Below, piece after piece: positions 34,629 to 44,169 of a stretch of DNA of 64,000 bases (the first letter of the stretch is position 1; every line of letters starts with the position of its first letter). The notes below the pieces were generated by a model that ran no database searches, had not been told where the DNA came from, and worked only from the letters and a program-made list of their open reading frames with translations. The DNA is from Rathayibacter sp. VKM Ac-2804 (lineage in GTDB: Bacteria > Actinomycetota > Actinomycetes > Actinomycetales > Microbacteriaceae), in assembly GCF_009866655.1 (NCBI RefSeq), contig NZ_CP047420.1, positions 62,001-126,000 on the forward strand, in the 5' to 3' direction. Position numbers and translations under genes: made by a program.

Positions 34629-36563
34629 CTACGCCGGCGCCCCGATCGTGGAGTCCTCGTAGTCCTCCGTGAGGCCGTGGGGCGTCTTCTCCCACTTGTG
34701 CGGGCTGAAGACGATCTGCCAGGCCGCGCGCCAGGCCGAGATGGAGTGCAGCACCCAGTAGACGGGGTTCAGGATCGCGAACGCCGCGACCCGCCAGTTG
34801 TAGCGCTTCCACGCCGCGATCCCCGAGACGACGATCATCAGCGTGTTCGAGAAGAGCATGTTCGTCGTCCCCGCGACGATCAGCCACTCCGGCAGATCCA
34901 GCCCCAGGAACTGCACGCCGATGTAGGTGATCACGGTGAAGCCGAGCACCAGCGGGTAGAGCAGGAAGGCGACCGGCGTCCCCATGATCAGAGCCACGAG
35001 GCTCAGCGAGCCCAGCACCCCGTTCACCTTGAACCAGCGGATCGGGTGCCGCGTGTTCACTCCCGCGGTCATCATGTAGCCCTTGATCCACCGGGTGCGC
35101 TGCTTGATCCACGCGGGGACCTCGGCGCACGCCTCCTCCCAGGTGTTGGAGTCGACGACGCCCACCCGGTAGCCGTGCGCGGCCACGCGCAGGCCGAGGT
35201 CGGCGTCCTCCGTGACGTTGTACGGGTCCCAGGCGCCGAGCTCGCGCAGCACGCGGGTCTCGAAGTGGTTCGAGGTGCCGCCGAGCGGGATCGGCAGGTG
35301 CGACTGGTCGAGGCCGGGCAGCATCGCGCCGAACCAGTGCGCGTACTCGACGGCGAACATCCGGGTGAGCACGTTGTAGTCGGCGTTGAAGTAGCTCAGC
35401 GCGCCCTGCAGGCAGACCAGCTGCTTCTGCTCCGGATCCACGTGCTCGCGCTCGAAGGCGTCCTCGCGGAACAGCCGCACGCACTTGCGCAGCTGGTCGG
35501 GGTCGGGCCGGTCCTCCGCGTCGTAGATCACCACGAACTCGCCGCGGGCGAAGCTGAGCCCGTAGTTGCAGGCGCGCGGCTTGGTCTGCGGGCCGCCCGG
35601 GGGCACGATCACCATCCGCACGTACTCCGGCGGGCTCATCCGGCGCACCGCCGCGATCGTCTCGTCGTCGTCGGCCTCGAGCAGCACGAGCACCTCGAGC
35701 TTGGCCTTGGGGTAGTCGAGGGCGCCGAGGTTCACCAGCAGCTTGCTGATGATGTTGGCCTCCTTGTAGGCGGGGACGAGGATCGTGTAGATCGGCAGCT
35801 CCTCGTCGGTCATCCGCGGCGGCGAGACGTCGAGGCCGCGGCGGCCGCGCTCGATCGCCACCTCCTCCTCCCAGGCCTTCACCGAGCTCTGGTTGAGCGG
35901 GGCGCGCAGGCCGGCCAGCGCCTTGAAGGCGATGTTCATCAGGAAGAGCAGGTTCGCCGAGGCGAGCACGATCACGAAGGTGAGGCTCGGCGCCAGCACC
36001 GCGCCGACGATCACGATCGCGGCGACCACGAGCGGAGTGATCACCTGCCAGCGGCGCAGCCCCGACTTGGCCGACTCGTCGCCGCTCTGCACCGCGAGCG
36101 AGTCGGCCGCGCCGAAGAGCAGGGCGGCGCGGCAGGCGTTCTCCACGGCCTGGAAGACGTCCCAGTCGGTCGTGGTCCGCACGGCGACGACCTCGACCTC
36201 GAGCATCGCGCGGGCCTCGGCGAGCATCTCCTCGGTCGGCGGGACGGAGGTGGCGATGACGCCGGTCCCGTCGGACAGCACGCGCCAGGGCAGCCAACCC
36301 GCGCCGACCAGGGTCGAGGCGCCGATGCGGGCCAGCAGCGCGGCTCCCGGCGGCTCCTCGACCAGGTCGATCATCGGCGCGTCCCACTGCTCCGCCAGCG
36401 CCGCGTACATCTCGCGGCGGGTGACGGCGCCGTCGATGATGAGGTGCCGGCCGAGCAGGCCACCCTCGCGCGCCTGCCGGCGCAGGGCCTCGTCGAGCTG
36501 CTCGCTCGTGATCAGGCCGCGGGCGAGCAGGATCTCGCCCACCCGGGCGGTGGCGGTCGCCAT
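34629..36563 (-). CDS. MshEN-GT2 fusion: c-di-GMP-binding-type polysaccharide synthase
   Basis: 644 residues. Residues 7-30 (RVGEILLARGLITSEQ...ALRRQ) and 37-59 (LLGRHLIIDGAVTRRE...ALAEQ) are the two 24-residue motifs of an MshEN domain, an established c-di-GMP receptor. Helices at about 165-205 lead to a GT2 domain: DAED near 347, TEDADLG near 449, QRTRW near 488. The rest is membrane helices. The QxxRW motif marks processive synthases. E. coli NfrB has the same parts in the reverse order. It starts 2 bases after the GT-C stop, in one operon with it and the BcsB-like gene. Confidence 0.9.
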   Translation of the reverse strand: MATATARVGEILLARGLITSEQLDEALRRQAREGGLLGRHLIIDGAVTRREMYAALAEQWDAPMIDLVEEPPGAALLARIGASTLVGAGWLPWRVLSDGTGVIATSVPPTEEMLAEARAMLEVEVVAVRTTTDWDVFQAVENACRAALLFGAADSLAVQSGDESAKSGLRRWQVITPLVVAAIVIVGAVLAPSLTFVIVLASANLLFLMNIAFKALAGLRAPLNQSSVKAWEEEVAIERGRRGLDVSPPRMTDEELPIYTILVPAYKEANIISKLLVNLGALDYPKAKLEVLVLLEADDDETIAAVRRMSPPEYVRMVIVPPGGPQTKPRACNYGLSFARGEFVVIYDAEDRPDPDQLRKCVRLFREDAFEREHVDPEQKQLVCLQGALSYFNADYNVLTRMFAVEYAHWFGAMLPGLDQSHLPIPLGGTSNHFETRVLRELGAWDPYNVTEDADLGLRVAAHGYRVGVVDSNTWEEACAEVPAWIKQRTRWIKGYMMTAGVNTRHPIRWFKVNGVLGSLSLVALIMGTPVAFLLYPLVLGFTVITYIGVQFLGLDLPEWLIVAGTTNMLFSNTLMIVVSGIAAWKRYNWRVAAFAILNPVYWVLHSISAWRAAWQIVFSPHKWEKTPHGLTEDYEDSTIGAPA

Positions 36564-36565
36564 GG

Positions 36566-38248
36566 TCAGCCTCCGAGCCGCTCGTAGATGACGTAGATCC
36601 CCTGCGCGAACACCGGGCGGTAGCGGGTGTCGAAGGAGGAGTCGCGCGTGATCGCGTCGTAGACGAGGTCGGCGACGCCGGTCTCGCTGAGCTCGGGCGC
36701 GTCCGCGGTGGTCACGAAGACCCACTTCGCGTGCGTGTACGGGGCGGCGAGCGCCTCGTCGAACAGCTCGCCGGCCGAGCGGTTGTAGTACTCGGCCAGC
36801 GGCACGCCGATCTCGGGCAGCAGCGCGTTGCCGGCCGCGCTCTCGTCGATCAGGATGCCGCCGCCGTCGTAGTGCTCGCTCAGGAATCGGGCAGCGGCGG
36901 TCGCGCCCGACGCCTCCTTGATCGAGACGTAGCCGGTCGCCTCCGCGATGACGGCGTTGCGGTCCAGGTCCTGCGCCCACCAGGCGGTCTGCGCGCCGAG
37001 CAGCACGAGCACGAGACCGAGGGCGCCCGCGCCGATCCGCGGCAGCCGCCGCAGCGCGTCGACCAGCACGGCGCCCAGCACCGCGAGGAACGGCAGCACC
37101 GACAGCGCGTAGCGGTTGTTCCACCAGTTGGTCGGCAGGGTCTGGTCGTTGTTCATGTGCGTCTGGCCGAGGTAGAGGCTCAGCAGCGAGAAGGCGTAGG
37201 AGACGATCATCAGCCAGATCACGAGCGCGTCGTCCGAGATCCCGCGCCGCCAGGCCAGCACGAGCGCACCGGCGAGGCCGAGCGCGACCGTGAGCAGGCC
37301 CGAGGTCTCGAGGACCGCCCAGTTGTACGACCAGAGCGTCAGCCCCGCGTTGCCCTGGTACGCGAGCAGCCCCGCGTCGGCGACCGCCTTCTGCAGGTTC
37401 GCGGCCGAGTACTGGCCGTTCATGAACTCGAGCGGGTTGCTGTAGACGGCGAAGTTGTAGACCAGCCACCAGACGATGGCGATCAGCGGCAGGATCCCGA
37501 AGGCGCTCGCCATCTTGATCGCGTAGACGAACGACCGCTTCCTCCGCCAGGCGACGATCAGCACCACGAACGTGCCGCCGAAGACCAGCACCCAGCCCTC
37601 GTAGCGCGAGAGCGTCGCGGCCGCGGCGGGCAGGCCGGAGAAGACCATCATCTCGCCGGCGCTGAGGTTGCGCCGGCTGGTGACCCAGTGCGCGAGCCCG
37701 GAGAAGCAGCCGACCATCGTGACGATCAGCACCGGCTCCGTCATCGCGGTCGAGAAGGCGTAGAGCACGCCGGGGTTCGCCAGCACCAGCAGCACCGCGG
37801 TGAGCCGGCCGGCGCGCAGGTGGCCCACCCGCGCCGAGATCCGGTAGACGCCGCAGGCCGTGCCGGCCAGGCAGATCATCCCGAGCAGCCCCGCCGCCCA
37901 GCCCGTGTGCCACAGCCAGAGCGACTGGACGAACGGGATCAGGATCAGGCTCGGCACCGGCAGCCACACCGTGCCGAGCTGGGTGAAGCCGGGCGCCTTC
38001 GAGTCGAAGATGCGCCGCGAGATGGAGAGGTGGCTCTGGGTGTCGGCGTAGGCGAGGTTGATCCCGGAGGAGGTGGTCACCAGGCAGGCCGCGAAGCCCA
38101 CCAGCAGCGAGACCACCAGGATCACGACCGTGCCGGGCACCTGCCGCCCGGTGACGGGCCGGCCGAGGCGGGCCCACGCCTCCCGCCACCAGGGCCGGCG
38201 GGCGGGCGCGCCGGCCACCGGCGGCGGGGCGGCGATCGTGCTGGTCAT
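36566..38248 (-). CDS. GT-C membrane glycosyltransferase (ArnT/PMT/GT39-like)
   Basis: 560 residues, about 11-13 helices. The first outer loop has INLAYADTQSHLSISRRIF (about 63-81) with the Asp expected of GT-C enzymes; a soluble C-terminal portion of about 130 residues follows. GT-C enzymes use polyprenyl-phosphate sugars as donors outside the membrane. The dprE1/dprE2/DPPR-synthase genes 4-9 kb away make such a donor, so polyprenyl-phosphoryl arabinose is a plausible substrate (inference). Tight operon: 8 bases after the BcsB-like gene and 2 before the GT2 gene. Confidence 0.8.
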   Translation of the reverse strand: MTSTIAAPPPVAGAPARRPWWREAWARLGRPVTGRQVPGTVVILVVSLLVGFAACLVTTSSGINLAYADTQSHLSISRRIFDSKAPGFTQLGTVWLPVPSLILIPFVQSLWLWHTGWAAGLLGMICLAGTACGVYRISARVGHLRAGRLTAVLLVLANPGVLYAFSTAMTEPVLIVTMVGCFSGLAHWVTSRRNLSAGEMMVFSGLPAAAATLSRYEGWVLVFGGTFVVLIVAWRRKRSFVYAIKMASAFGILPLIAIVWWLVYNFAVYSNPLEFMNGQYSAANLQKAVADAGLLAYQGNAGLTLWSYNWAVLETSGLLTVALGLAGALVLAWRRGISDDALVIWLMIVSYAFSLLSLYLGQTHMNNDQTLPTNWWNNRYALSVLPFLAVLGAVLVDALRRLPRIGAGALGLVLVLLGAQTAWWAQDLDRNAVIAEATGYVSIKEASGATAAARFLSEHYDGGGILIDESAAGNALLPEIGVPLAEYYNRSAGELFDEALAAPYTHAKWVFVTTADAPELSETGVADLVYDAITRDSSFDTRYRPVFAQGIYVIYERLGG

Positions 38249-38256
38249 GCGCTCGG

Positions 38257-40329
38257 TCAGTCGGTCGAGGAGGGGCGCGCGGCGGGCTGGTCGCCCTCCG
38301 CGATCGGCGCGGATCCCGGCGCGGCGGCGGGATCGGCTGACTCGCCGGCCGCCCGCTCCTGCGCGTCGACGTAGGCGGCGACCTTCCGCGACCGGCGGCG
38401 GCGCGCCAGCCAGCCGAGCAGGATGAGCGCCCCGATCACCACGATCGCGATCACGAACCAGATCGCGTAGGAGGAGTAGTCGTCCTTCACCTCGTCCTGC
38501 GGGGTGATCTCGTTGCTGTCGATCGCGACCGGGTCGCTCTCCGTCGATCCGGAGACGGCGAGGTTGCCGGACAGCGAGGTCCAGCCCTCCTCGGCGGCCC
38601 ATCCGGCGATCGAGGACTGCAGCCCGGAGGACGCGGTCGCGTCGCCGTCCGCGCTCCAGCCGCCCAGCAGCACGATCTCGCGGCCGTCCGTCGTGAAGGC
38701 CTCGAGCGCCGCGTACGGCGCCTCGGTGCCGACGCCGTAGCTGAGGCGCGAGGCGTCGATCGCCGTGAAGGCGGCGAGGCGCAGCGGCGTCTTCAGCGCC
38801 TCGGCCTCGTCGGTGCCGGCGCCCACGACGACCCCGGAGCGGTCCGAGTCGACGAACTCGTCGACTCCGACGACCGAGACGGCGAGGGGGTCGGAGTCGA
38901 CCCGCTGCAGCGCGGTGACGAGGTCGCCGGCGCTGCGCAGGGCGTCGGCGCCGGTCGCGGACCCGCCGAACGCGACGGCGAGCTCGCCGCCGAACGCCTG
39001 CGGGAAGCGGCCGAAGCCCGGGGCCGCGGACTCGCCGCGGACACCGGTCACGGTCGAGCCGGCGCCGTCGACGAAGAACTCGATCGGCACGGAGTCGGCC
39101 GAGCCGATGCAGGCGCCGTCGCTCTCGCGCACGGCCGAGAGCGTCACCGAGAGCCCGTTCGACGCGCTGAGCTGGCCGGTCGGCACCGGCAGCGTCATCG
39201 CGACGTCGGTGTCGGCGCCGAGCACGGTCGAGCCGATCAGGAAGTCGTTCCAGTAGACGTTGGCGGTCGCGGTGATGCCCTCGGGGACGGCGGAGTGCGT
39301 GCCCACGAGGTTCAGCTCGACGCTCGAGACGGGTCCGCCGAACGCGGACTGCGTGATCGTCGTGTAGCTCGTCGACGCCCCGGTGCTGCCGAGGGCGATG
39401 CGCTCGGTGCCGAAGTCGGCCAGCGAGTGCTCGAGCGAGCTCGACGGGACGACCTTCTGCGCGAGGCCGGTGGTGGTCGCGCTCGAGGCCAGGCCGGCGT
39501 ACTCGCTGCCGAGGGCCGCTCCGGCCGCGGCCAGGTCGGCCTCCGCGCCGGTGAGGGTCAGCTCGGGCACGCCGCCGGCGTCGCCGATCGCGCTGACGAC
39601 GTCGCCGTCCCCCGCGGTGAAGCGGACGATGCGGCCCTGCGCGGCGTCGAGGACCGGGCGGCCCTCGGTGGCGCTCTCCTCCGACACGGTGATCGCGGTG
39701 CCGGAGGAGTAGCGCGAGGCGAGCGAGGCGGCGGCCGAGAGCCCCGCGGCGCGCAGGGCGTCGTCGGCGCCGTCGGGCACGACGATCGAGACGCCGGTGA
39801 CCGCGTCCGAGAAGAAGTCGCCGACCGTGGTCGGCGCGGTCGGCGTGCCGTCGACGACGACGCCCAGGTCCGAGACGGTCAGCAGATCCGTCCCGACCTC
39901 GCAGAGCGCGCCGGCCGAGCCGTCGGACCCGCCGAGGCGGACGCCGATCGCGAGCACGCCGTCGACGACGTCGGAGGCCTGGACCGGGGCGTCGATCGCC
40001 GTCGCGGTGGCGGCGTCGAGCGTCTGCACGACGCGGCCCGACACGACGACCGAGAGCTGCCCGGTCAGCGGCTCCAGCGGGGTGAGCGACGCGATCACGC
40101 GGGTCGGCACGACGCCGTCGGCGACCGGGACGGTGACGAACTGCAGCTCGGACCCGGCCGCGACCGAGAGCACGGCCTCGCTCGCGAGGCCCTGGACGGT
40201 GCCGCCGGTGGCCGGATCGACGAGGTCGGCCGCGGCCGCGGGAGACGCGGCGCCGAAGGCGAGGCCGAGGCAGAGGACCGGGACGAGCACCGGGACGAGG
40301 GCGCGTCGAGGCAGGAGCGAGGAAGCCAT
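38257..40329 (-). CDS. BcsB-like secreted, membrane-anchored protein
   Basis: 690 residues: signal peptide (1-33, ending AAAA), a long beta-rich exterior, one helix near 622-645 followed by ARRRRSRK, and a Pro/Ala tail in the cytoplasm. This layout, the ANVYWNDFLIG strand and the linked GT2 gene match the cellulose-synthase regulatory subunit BcsB, which guides the nascent glucan. Sequence similarity is weak, so the call rests on architecture and context. First gene of a three-gene operon; 128 bases downstream of the GGDEF-EAL gene. Confidence 0.7.
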   Translation of the reverse strand: MASSLLPRRALVPVLVPVLCLGLAFGAASPAAAADLVDPATGGTVQGLASEAVLSVAAGSELQFVTVPVADGVVPTRVIASLTPLEPLTGQLSVVVSGRVVQTLDAATATAIDAPVQASDVVDGVLAIGVRLGGSDGSAGALCEVGTDLLTVSDLGVVVDGTPTAPTTVGDFFSDAVTGVSIVVPDGADDALRAAGLSAAASLASRYSSGTAITVSEESATEGRPVLDAAQGRIVRFTAGDGDVVSAIGDAGGVPELTLTGAEADLAAAGAALGSEYAGLASSATTTGLAQKVVPSSSLEHSLADFGTERIALGSTGASTSYTTITQSAFGGPVSSVELNLVGTHSAVPEGITATANVYWNDFLIGSTVLGADTDVAMTLPVPTGQLSASNGLSVTLSAVRESDGACIGSADSVPIEFFVDGAGSTVTGVRGESAAPGFGRFPQAFGGELAVAFGGSATGADALRSAGDLVTALQRVDSDPLAVSVVGVDEFVDSDRSGVVVGAGTDEAEALKTPLRLAAFTAIDASRLSYGVGTEAPYAALEAFTTDGREIVLLGGWSADGDATASSGLQSSIAGWAAEEGWTSLSGNLAVSGSTESDPVAIDSNEITPQDEVKDDYSSYAIWFVIAIVVIGALILLGWLARRRRSRKVAAYVDAQERAAGESADPAAAPGSAPIAEGDQPAARPSSTD

Positions 40330-40457
40330 GGGGCGGTGTTCCGATCGGCATACGGGAGCCCGGGAGGTCCGGCGCTCGAGGATGGAGAGTGGAACGGTCG
40401 TGCACGGACGAGGGCGGAGAACCGCGGAGGTCCGGGAGGAGAAGCCCCGTTCTCGCG

Positions 40458-42791
40458 TCAGTCTAGGCAGTCGCCGACGGCCGATCCGGTGGTCAGCAGC
40501 CGCTGCTCCGCCCCCGTCCGAGTGTCAGGCCGGCCGTAGACGAAACCCTGCACATCGGTCACCCCGAGCTCGCGCAGGGCGACGATCGTCCCCTCGTCCT
40601 CCGCGCCCTCGACGATCATCCGGACCCCGACGGCGACGGCGAACGACTGCATCGCCCGGACGATCTCGCGCTGGCGCATCTCGGTCGTCAGCTCGGCGAT
40701 CAGGGCGCGGTCGAGCTTCACGATGTCGAGCGGGAAGGTCGCGACGGCGAGCGCGGAGGAGCCCTCGGTGCCGAAGTCGTCGAGCGCCAGCAGCACGCCT
40801 CCGTCGCGCAGGGCCTGCGCCTGCGCGCGCAGCGTGTCCGTCGCTCCCGCGAGCGAGCCCTCGCTCAGCTCGAGGCAGAACTGCACGCCCGGGAACCGCG
40901 CGGGGACGGCGGCGAAGAACGGGCCGAGCCGGTCGGCGGCGAGCTGCTCCAGGTCCGCGTTGACGCTCATGCACTCCACCCCGGCCCCGGAGTCGCGGAA
41001 GCAGGCGGCGGCGGACATCGCCTTCTCCACCACCTGGACGGTCAGCTCGTCGAGCAGGCCGGCGTGGCGCACGGTCCGGATGAGCAGGGACGGGTCGATC
41101 CGCCCGAGCGCCGGGTCCTCCAGCCGCACGAGCGCCTCATAGGCCCAGATCCGGTCGGTGCGGAGGTCGACGACGGGCTGGAAGGCGAGGTCGAGGGTGC
41201 GGTCGCGGAGGGCGCGCGACGCGGCCTGGCGGACCGGGTCGGTCAGCACCGAGGTGACGTCCAGGCTGCTCGAGCGCCCGCGGCCCGAGCGGCCCCGGCC
41301 GCGCTTGAGCGCGAGCATGCTGCGGTCGGCCTCGATCACGATGGTCGTCGGGTCCGGCTCCTCGTGCGCCGAGAAGGCGACGCCGACGGTCACGACCGGG
41401 GCGAGCGTGTCGCCGTCGACGGTCGCCGGCTCGCTCACCCGCTCGACCAGGGCCTGCGCCCGGGCGCGCGCGTCCTCGGCCGAGTCGAGTCCGCGCAGGA
41501 TCAGCGCGAACTCGTCGCCGCCGACCCGCGCGGCGAACCCGCCCTCGACGGTGACCTCCGCGAGGCGCTCGCCGACCACGCGCAGCATCTTGTCGCCCAC
41601 GTGGTGCCCGCGGCCGTCGTTGAGCTCCTTGAAGTCGTCGAGGTCGAGGAAGAGCACGGCGATGCCCTCGAAGGGCGTCCGGTCGCGGTTGGCGGCGACG
41701 AGCGCCCCCTGGAACGCGCGCTGGTTCGGCAGCCCGGTCAGCGCGTCGTGGTCGACGGAGCGCCGCAGCGACTCGACGTCGTAGCGGGTGGCGAGCGTGT
41801 CGGCGCCCATGTGCGCGAGGGCGTCGAGGATCTGCTCGTCCTCGGCGTCGAACGGGACCGCGCTGACCCGCTTGGACGCGACGACGTAGCGGGTCCGGCC
41901 GTCGGGAAGGACCATGGCCGAGGCGATCTCGCTCCCGGAGGCCGGCTCGTCCCGCACCTCGATGGCGTCCGCCTCGATCGAGGTCCGCGCATGCACGACG
42001 ATCTTCCGCTCGGCCTGCGCCACGGTCCCCCAGGGCAGCCCGAGCGCCGCGTCGAGGACGCCGGAGAGCCGGCGCCGCACCCGGCCCACCTCGATCCGCT
42101 TCGCGACGCTGAAGACCAGCGCGCCGACCACGAGGACGACCATCGGGCTCTGCTCGATCGCGGGGTCCCCCGCCATCGCCGGCACGACGACCGCGTCGAG
42201 GAACCAGACGACCGTGCTGAGCGCCCAGACGAGGAGGAGATAGGCCCCGACCCGCTTGGGCGCGAGGGCGCCGAAGCCGAGCTCCCACTGCATCCCCCAG
42301 CGGCCGCGCTGGCGGACCAGGTCGACGAGCAGGATCACGGCGAGGAAGAGGGCACTGGCCGCGAGCAGCGCGATCGGCGGCGTCAGCGCGGCCCTCGTCG
42401 CCTGGAACACGGTCACGAAGAGCAGGGCGGCGAGCGAGCCGAGACCGGTGACGTAGCCGGCCACCGCGAGGCTCCGGGTCTGCAGCAGCTGCGTGACGAG
42501 GCTCGCCGCCGTCCACACGCCGAGCAGGCGGAACGGGTCGGCCTCCGGGGCCATGATCACGAGGAGCGTGACCGTCAGCCCGGCGATCGGCATCCCCGAG
42601 CGGCGGCCGAGGTTCATCCGCAGCGACGCGGTGAGGGCGACGGCGACCCCGAACGCGGCGACGAACGCCCAGCTGATCGGCGGAGTGATGATCAGCAGCG
42701 CGGTCGCCCGGGCCACGAGGACGAGCGCGAAGACGGTCAGCGCACCCGCGATCGCGATGTCGAGGAGGCCCAGCTCGCGCGTACGGTGCAT
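40458..42791 (-). CDS. Membrane GGDEF-EAL protein (c-di-GMP synthesis/breakdown)
   Basis: 777 residues from ATG 42791. N-terminal helices (about 1-245, MASE-like), a short GAF-like region, then GGDEF with RVGGDEFALIL (near 423, intact) and EAL with YEALVRLED (near 551), ELSEGS, LALDDFGTEGSSALA, KLDRAL and EGAEDEG. Both active-site sets look complete, so it may make and degrade c-di-GMP. The linked MshEN synthase is the obvious local target (inference). It shares a 122-base intergenic region with the divergent beta-helix gene. Confidence 0.9.
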   Translation of the reverse strand: MHRTRELGLLDIAIAGALTVFALVLVARATALLIITPPISWAFVAAFGVAVALTASLRMNLGRRSGMPIAGLTVTLLVIMAPEADPFRLLGVWTAASLVTQLLQTRSLAVAGYVTGLGSLAALLFVTVFQATRAALTPPIALLAASALFLAVILLVDLVRQRGRWGMQWELGFGALAPKRVGAYLLLVWALSTVVWFLDAVVVPAMAGDPAIEQSPMVVLVVGALVFSVAKRIEVGRVRRRLSGVLDAALGLPWGTVAQAERKIVVHARTSIEADAIEVRDEPASGSEIASAMVLPDGRTRYVVASKRVSAVPFDAEDEQILDALAHMGADTLATRYDVESLRRSVDHDALTGLPNQRAFQGALVAANRDRTPFEGIAVLFLDLDDFKELNDGRGHHVGDKMLRVVGERLAEVTVEGGFAARVGGDEFALILRGLDSAEDARARAQALVERVSEPATVDGDTLAPVVTVGVAFSAHEEPDPTTIVIEADRSMLALKRGRGRSGRGRSSSLDVTSVLTDPVRQAASRALRDRTLDLAFQPVVDLRTDRIWAYEALVRLEDPALGRIDPSLLIRTVRHAGLLDELTVQVVEKAMSAAACFRDSGAGVECMSVNADLEQLAADRLGPFFAAVPARFPGVQFCLELSEGSLAGATDTLRAQAQALRDGGVLLALDDFGTEGSSALAVATFPLDIVKLDRALIAELTTEMRQREIVRAMQSFAVAVGVRMIVEGAEDEGTIVALRELGVTDVQGFVYGRPDTRTGAEQRLLTTGSAVGDCLD

Positions 42792-42913
42792 GCTGGCATG
42801 GTAGGCGGTGGTCCGACGCGGGGCACCCGGGCCCGGCTGTCGACGATCCCTGCGGTCCGAACGCCCCAGTTCGGAGGTCTGCACGCGGTGGCGCGGCGCA
42901 GGACTGTGAGCCC

Positions 42914-44164
42914 ATGCCTCCCCTTACCGCTCTGACTGCCGACCTCACCCGTCGCAGCCTCTTCGCCTCCCCCCTGGGCGTCGCTCTGGCCGATTCCGCC
43001 CCCTCCGACCCCGTCCTGCACTCCGAGATCGCCGCACCGGGCGGGGTCGCCGGCCTCGACTCCACCGCCACCGTCCCCGTCGCCCAGCTGCCCGAGGCGG
43101 TCCGCACCGTCTCCGGCGAGCGCCCCGTCGCGAAGGGCGAGCTCGTCTACAACGTCCAGGACTACGGCGCGACCGGCGACGGCAGCACCGACGACCTCCC
43201 CGCCATCGACGCCGCGATCGACGCGGCCGTCGCCAGCTACGGCGGTGTCGTGTACTTCCCGCGCGGCATCTACCGCATCGCCGGTTCGATCGGCCGCGCC
43301 GGGGGCCTCGCGAGCATCGCCTTCCGCGGCGCGGGCGAGCTGTCCACGCGGATCCGCTCGCTGACGAACGCCCCCGTCGTCACCGGCGCCTTCTCCGCCT
43401 GCCGCTTCGACAACCTGATCCTCGACGCGAACGACCTCGGCTCGCCCTGCGTCTCCGCGCACCTGGACAAGACCGTGCTCGACTCGCTGCAGCTCTACGG
43501 CTGGACCGGCTACGGGATGCGCCTGAACGACGGCACCTTCGGCGACCTCGGCCTGCTCAACCGCATCCAGCGCTGCAGCATCGACCAGTGCACGGGCATC
43601 GGCATCTGGACGGGCTACCGGATGATCGACTCCTGGATCGTCGAGAACAACATCGGCGCGAGCTACGCCGACCTCTCGATCGAGGGCGGTCCGATCCGCA
43701 TCCTCGGCAACCACCTCGACGGCTCGCCGCAGATCAACATCGAGCTGCGCGGCAACCGCCGCGTCACGATCGCGAACAACATCATGGAGGGGGCGCGCAA
43801 GCAGTCCCTCGTCTACACGATGCCGCCGTGGCTGACCGAGGACCTCGCGCAGATCCAGATCGTCGGCAACGCGATCAGCAACGGCGGCAAGGCCGCGGCG
43901 AACACCTACCCCGCCATCGCGATCCTCGGCGTCTCGCCGACCGCCCGGACCGTCGGCTTCAGCATCACCGGCAACATCTTCGCCTGCGAGGACGCCGGCT
44001 CCGGCTGGACCCACTGCGTCGAGGCCCTGAACGCCCGCGCCGTCTCCGTCCTCGGCAACCAGTGGGCGACCGGCCACGTGAACGCCAAGCCGGTCCGCGC
44101 CGTCGGCAGCACGGCCTACGAGGTGATCGGCAACCACGGCGACAACGCGGTGAAGACCACGTAG
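42914..44164 (+). CDS. Right-handed beta-helix (pectate-lyase-3-like) protein
   Basis: 416 residues. VQDYGATGDGSTDDLPAI (about 77-94) and GGVVYFPRGIYRIAGS (about 107-122) are the entry of the pectate_lyase_3/GH28-type beta-helix, followed by coils rich in Asn (NNIMEG, GNAISNGG, GNIFACE). Such proteins bind or cut polysaccharides. The N-terminus has LTRRSLFASPLGVALADSA, which could be a Tat-like or lipoprotein-free signal (uncertain). Divergent from the c-di-GMP gene, so a link to the exopolysaccharide is plausible. Confidence 0.75.
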   Translation: MPPLTALTADLTRRSLFASPLGVALADSAPSDPVLHSEIAAPGGVAGLDSTATVPVAQLPEAVRTVSGERPVAKGELVYNVQDYGATGDGSTDDLPAIDAAIDAAVASYGGVVYFPRGIYRIAGSIGRAGGLASIAFRGAGELSTRIRSLTNAPVVTGAFSACRFDNLILDANDLGSPCVSAHLDKTVLDSLQLYGWTGYGMRLNDGTFGDLGLLNRIQRCSIDQCTGIGIWTGYRMIDSWIVENNIGASYADLSIEGGPIRILGNHLDGSPQINIELRGNRRVTIANNIMEGARKQSLVYTMPPWLTEDLAQIQIVGNAISNGGKAAANTYPAIAILGVSPTARTVGFSITGNIFACEDAGSGWTHCVEALNARAVSVLGNQWATGHVNAKPVRAVGSTAYEVIGNHGDNAVKTT

Positions 44165-44169
44165 CCGTC

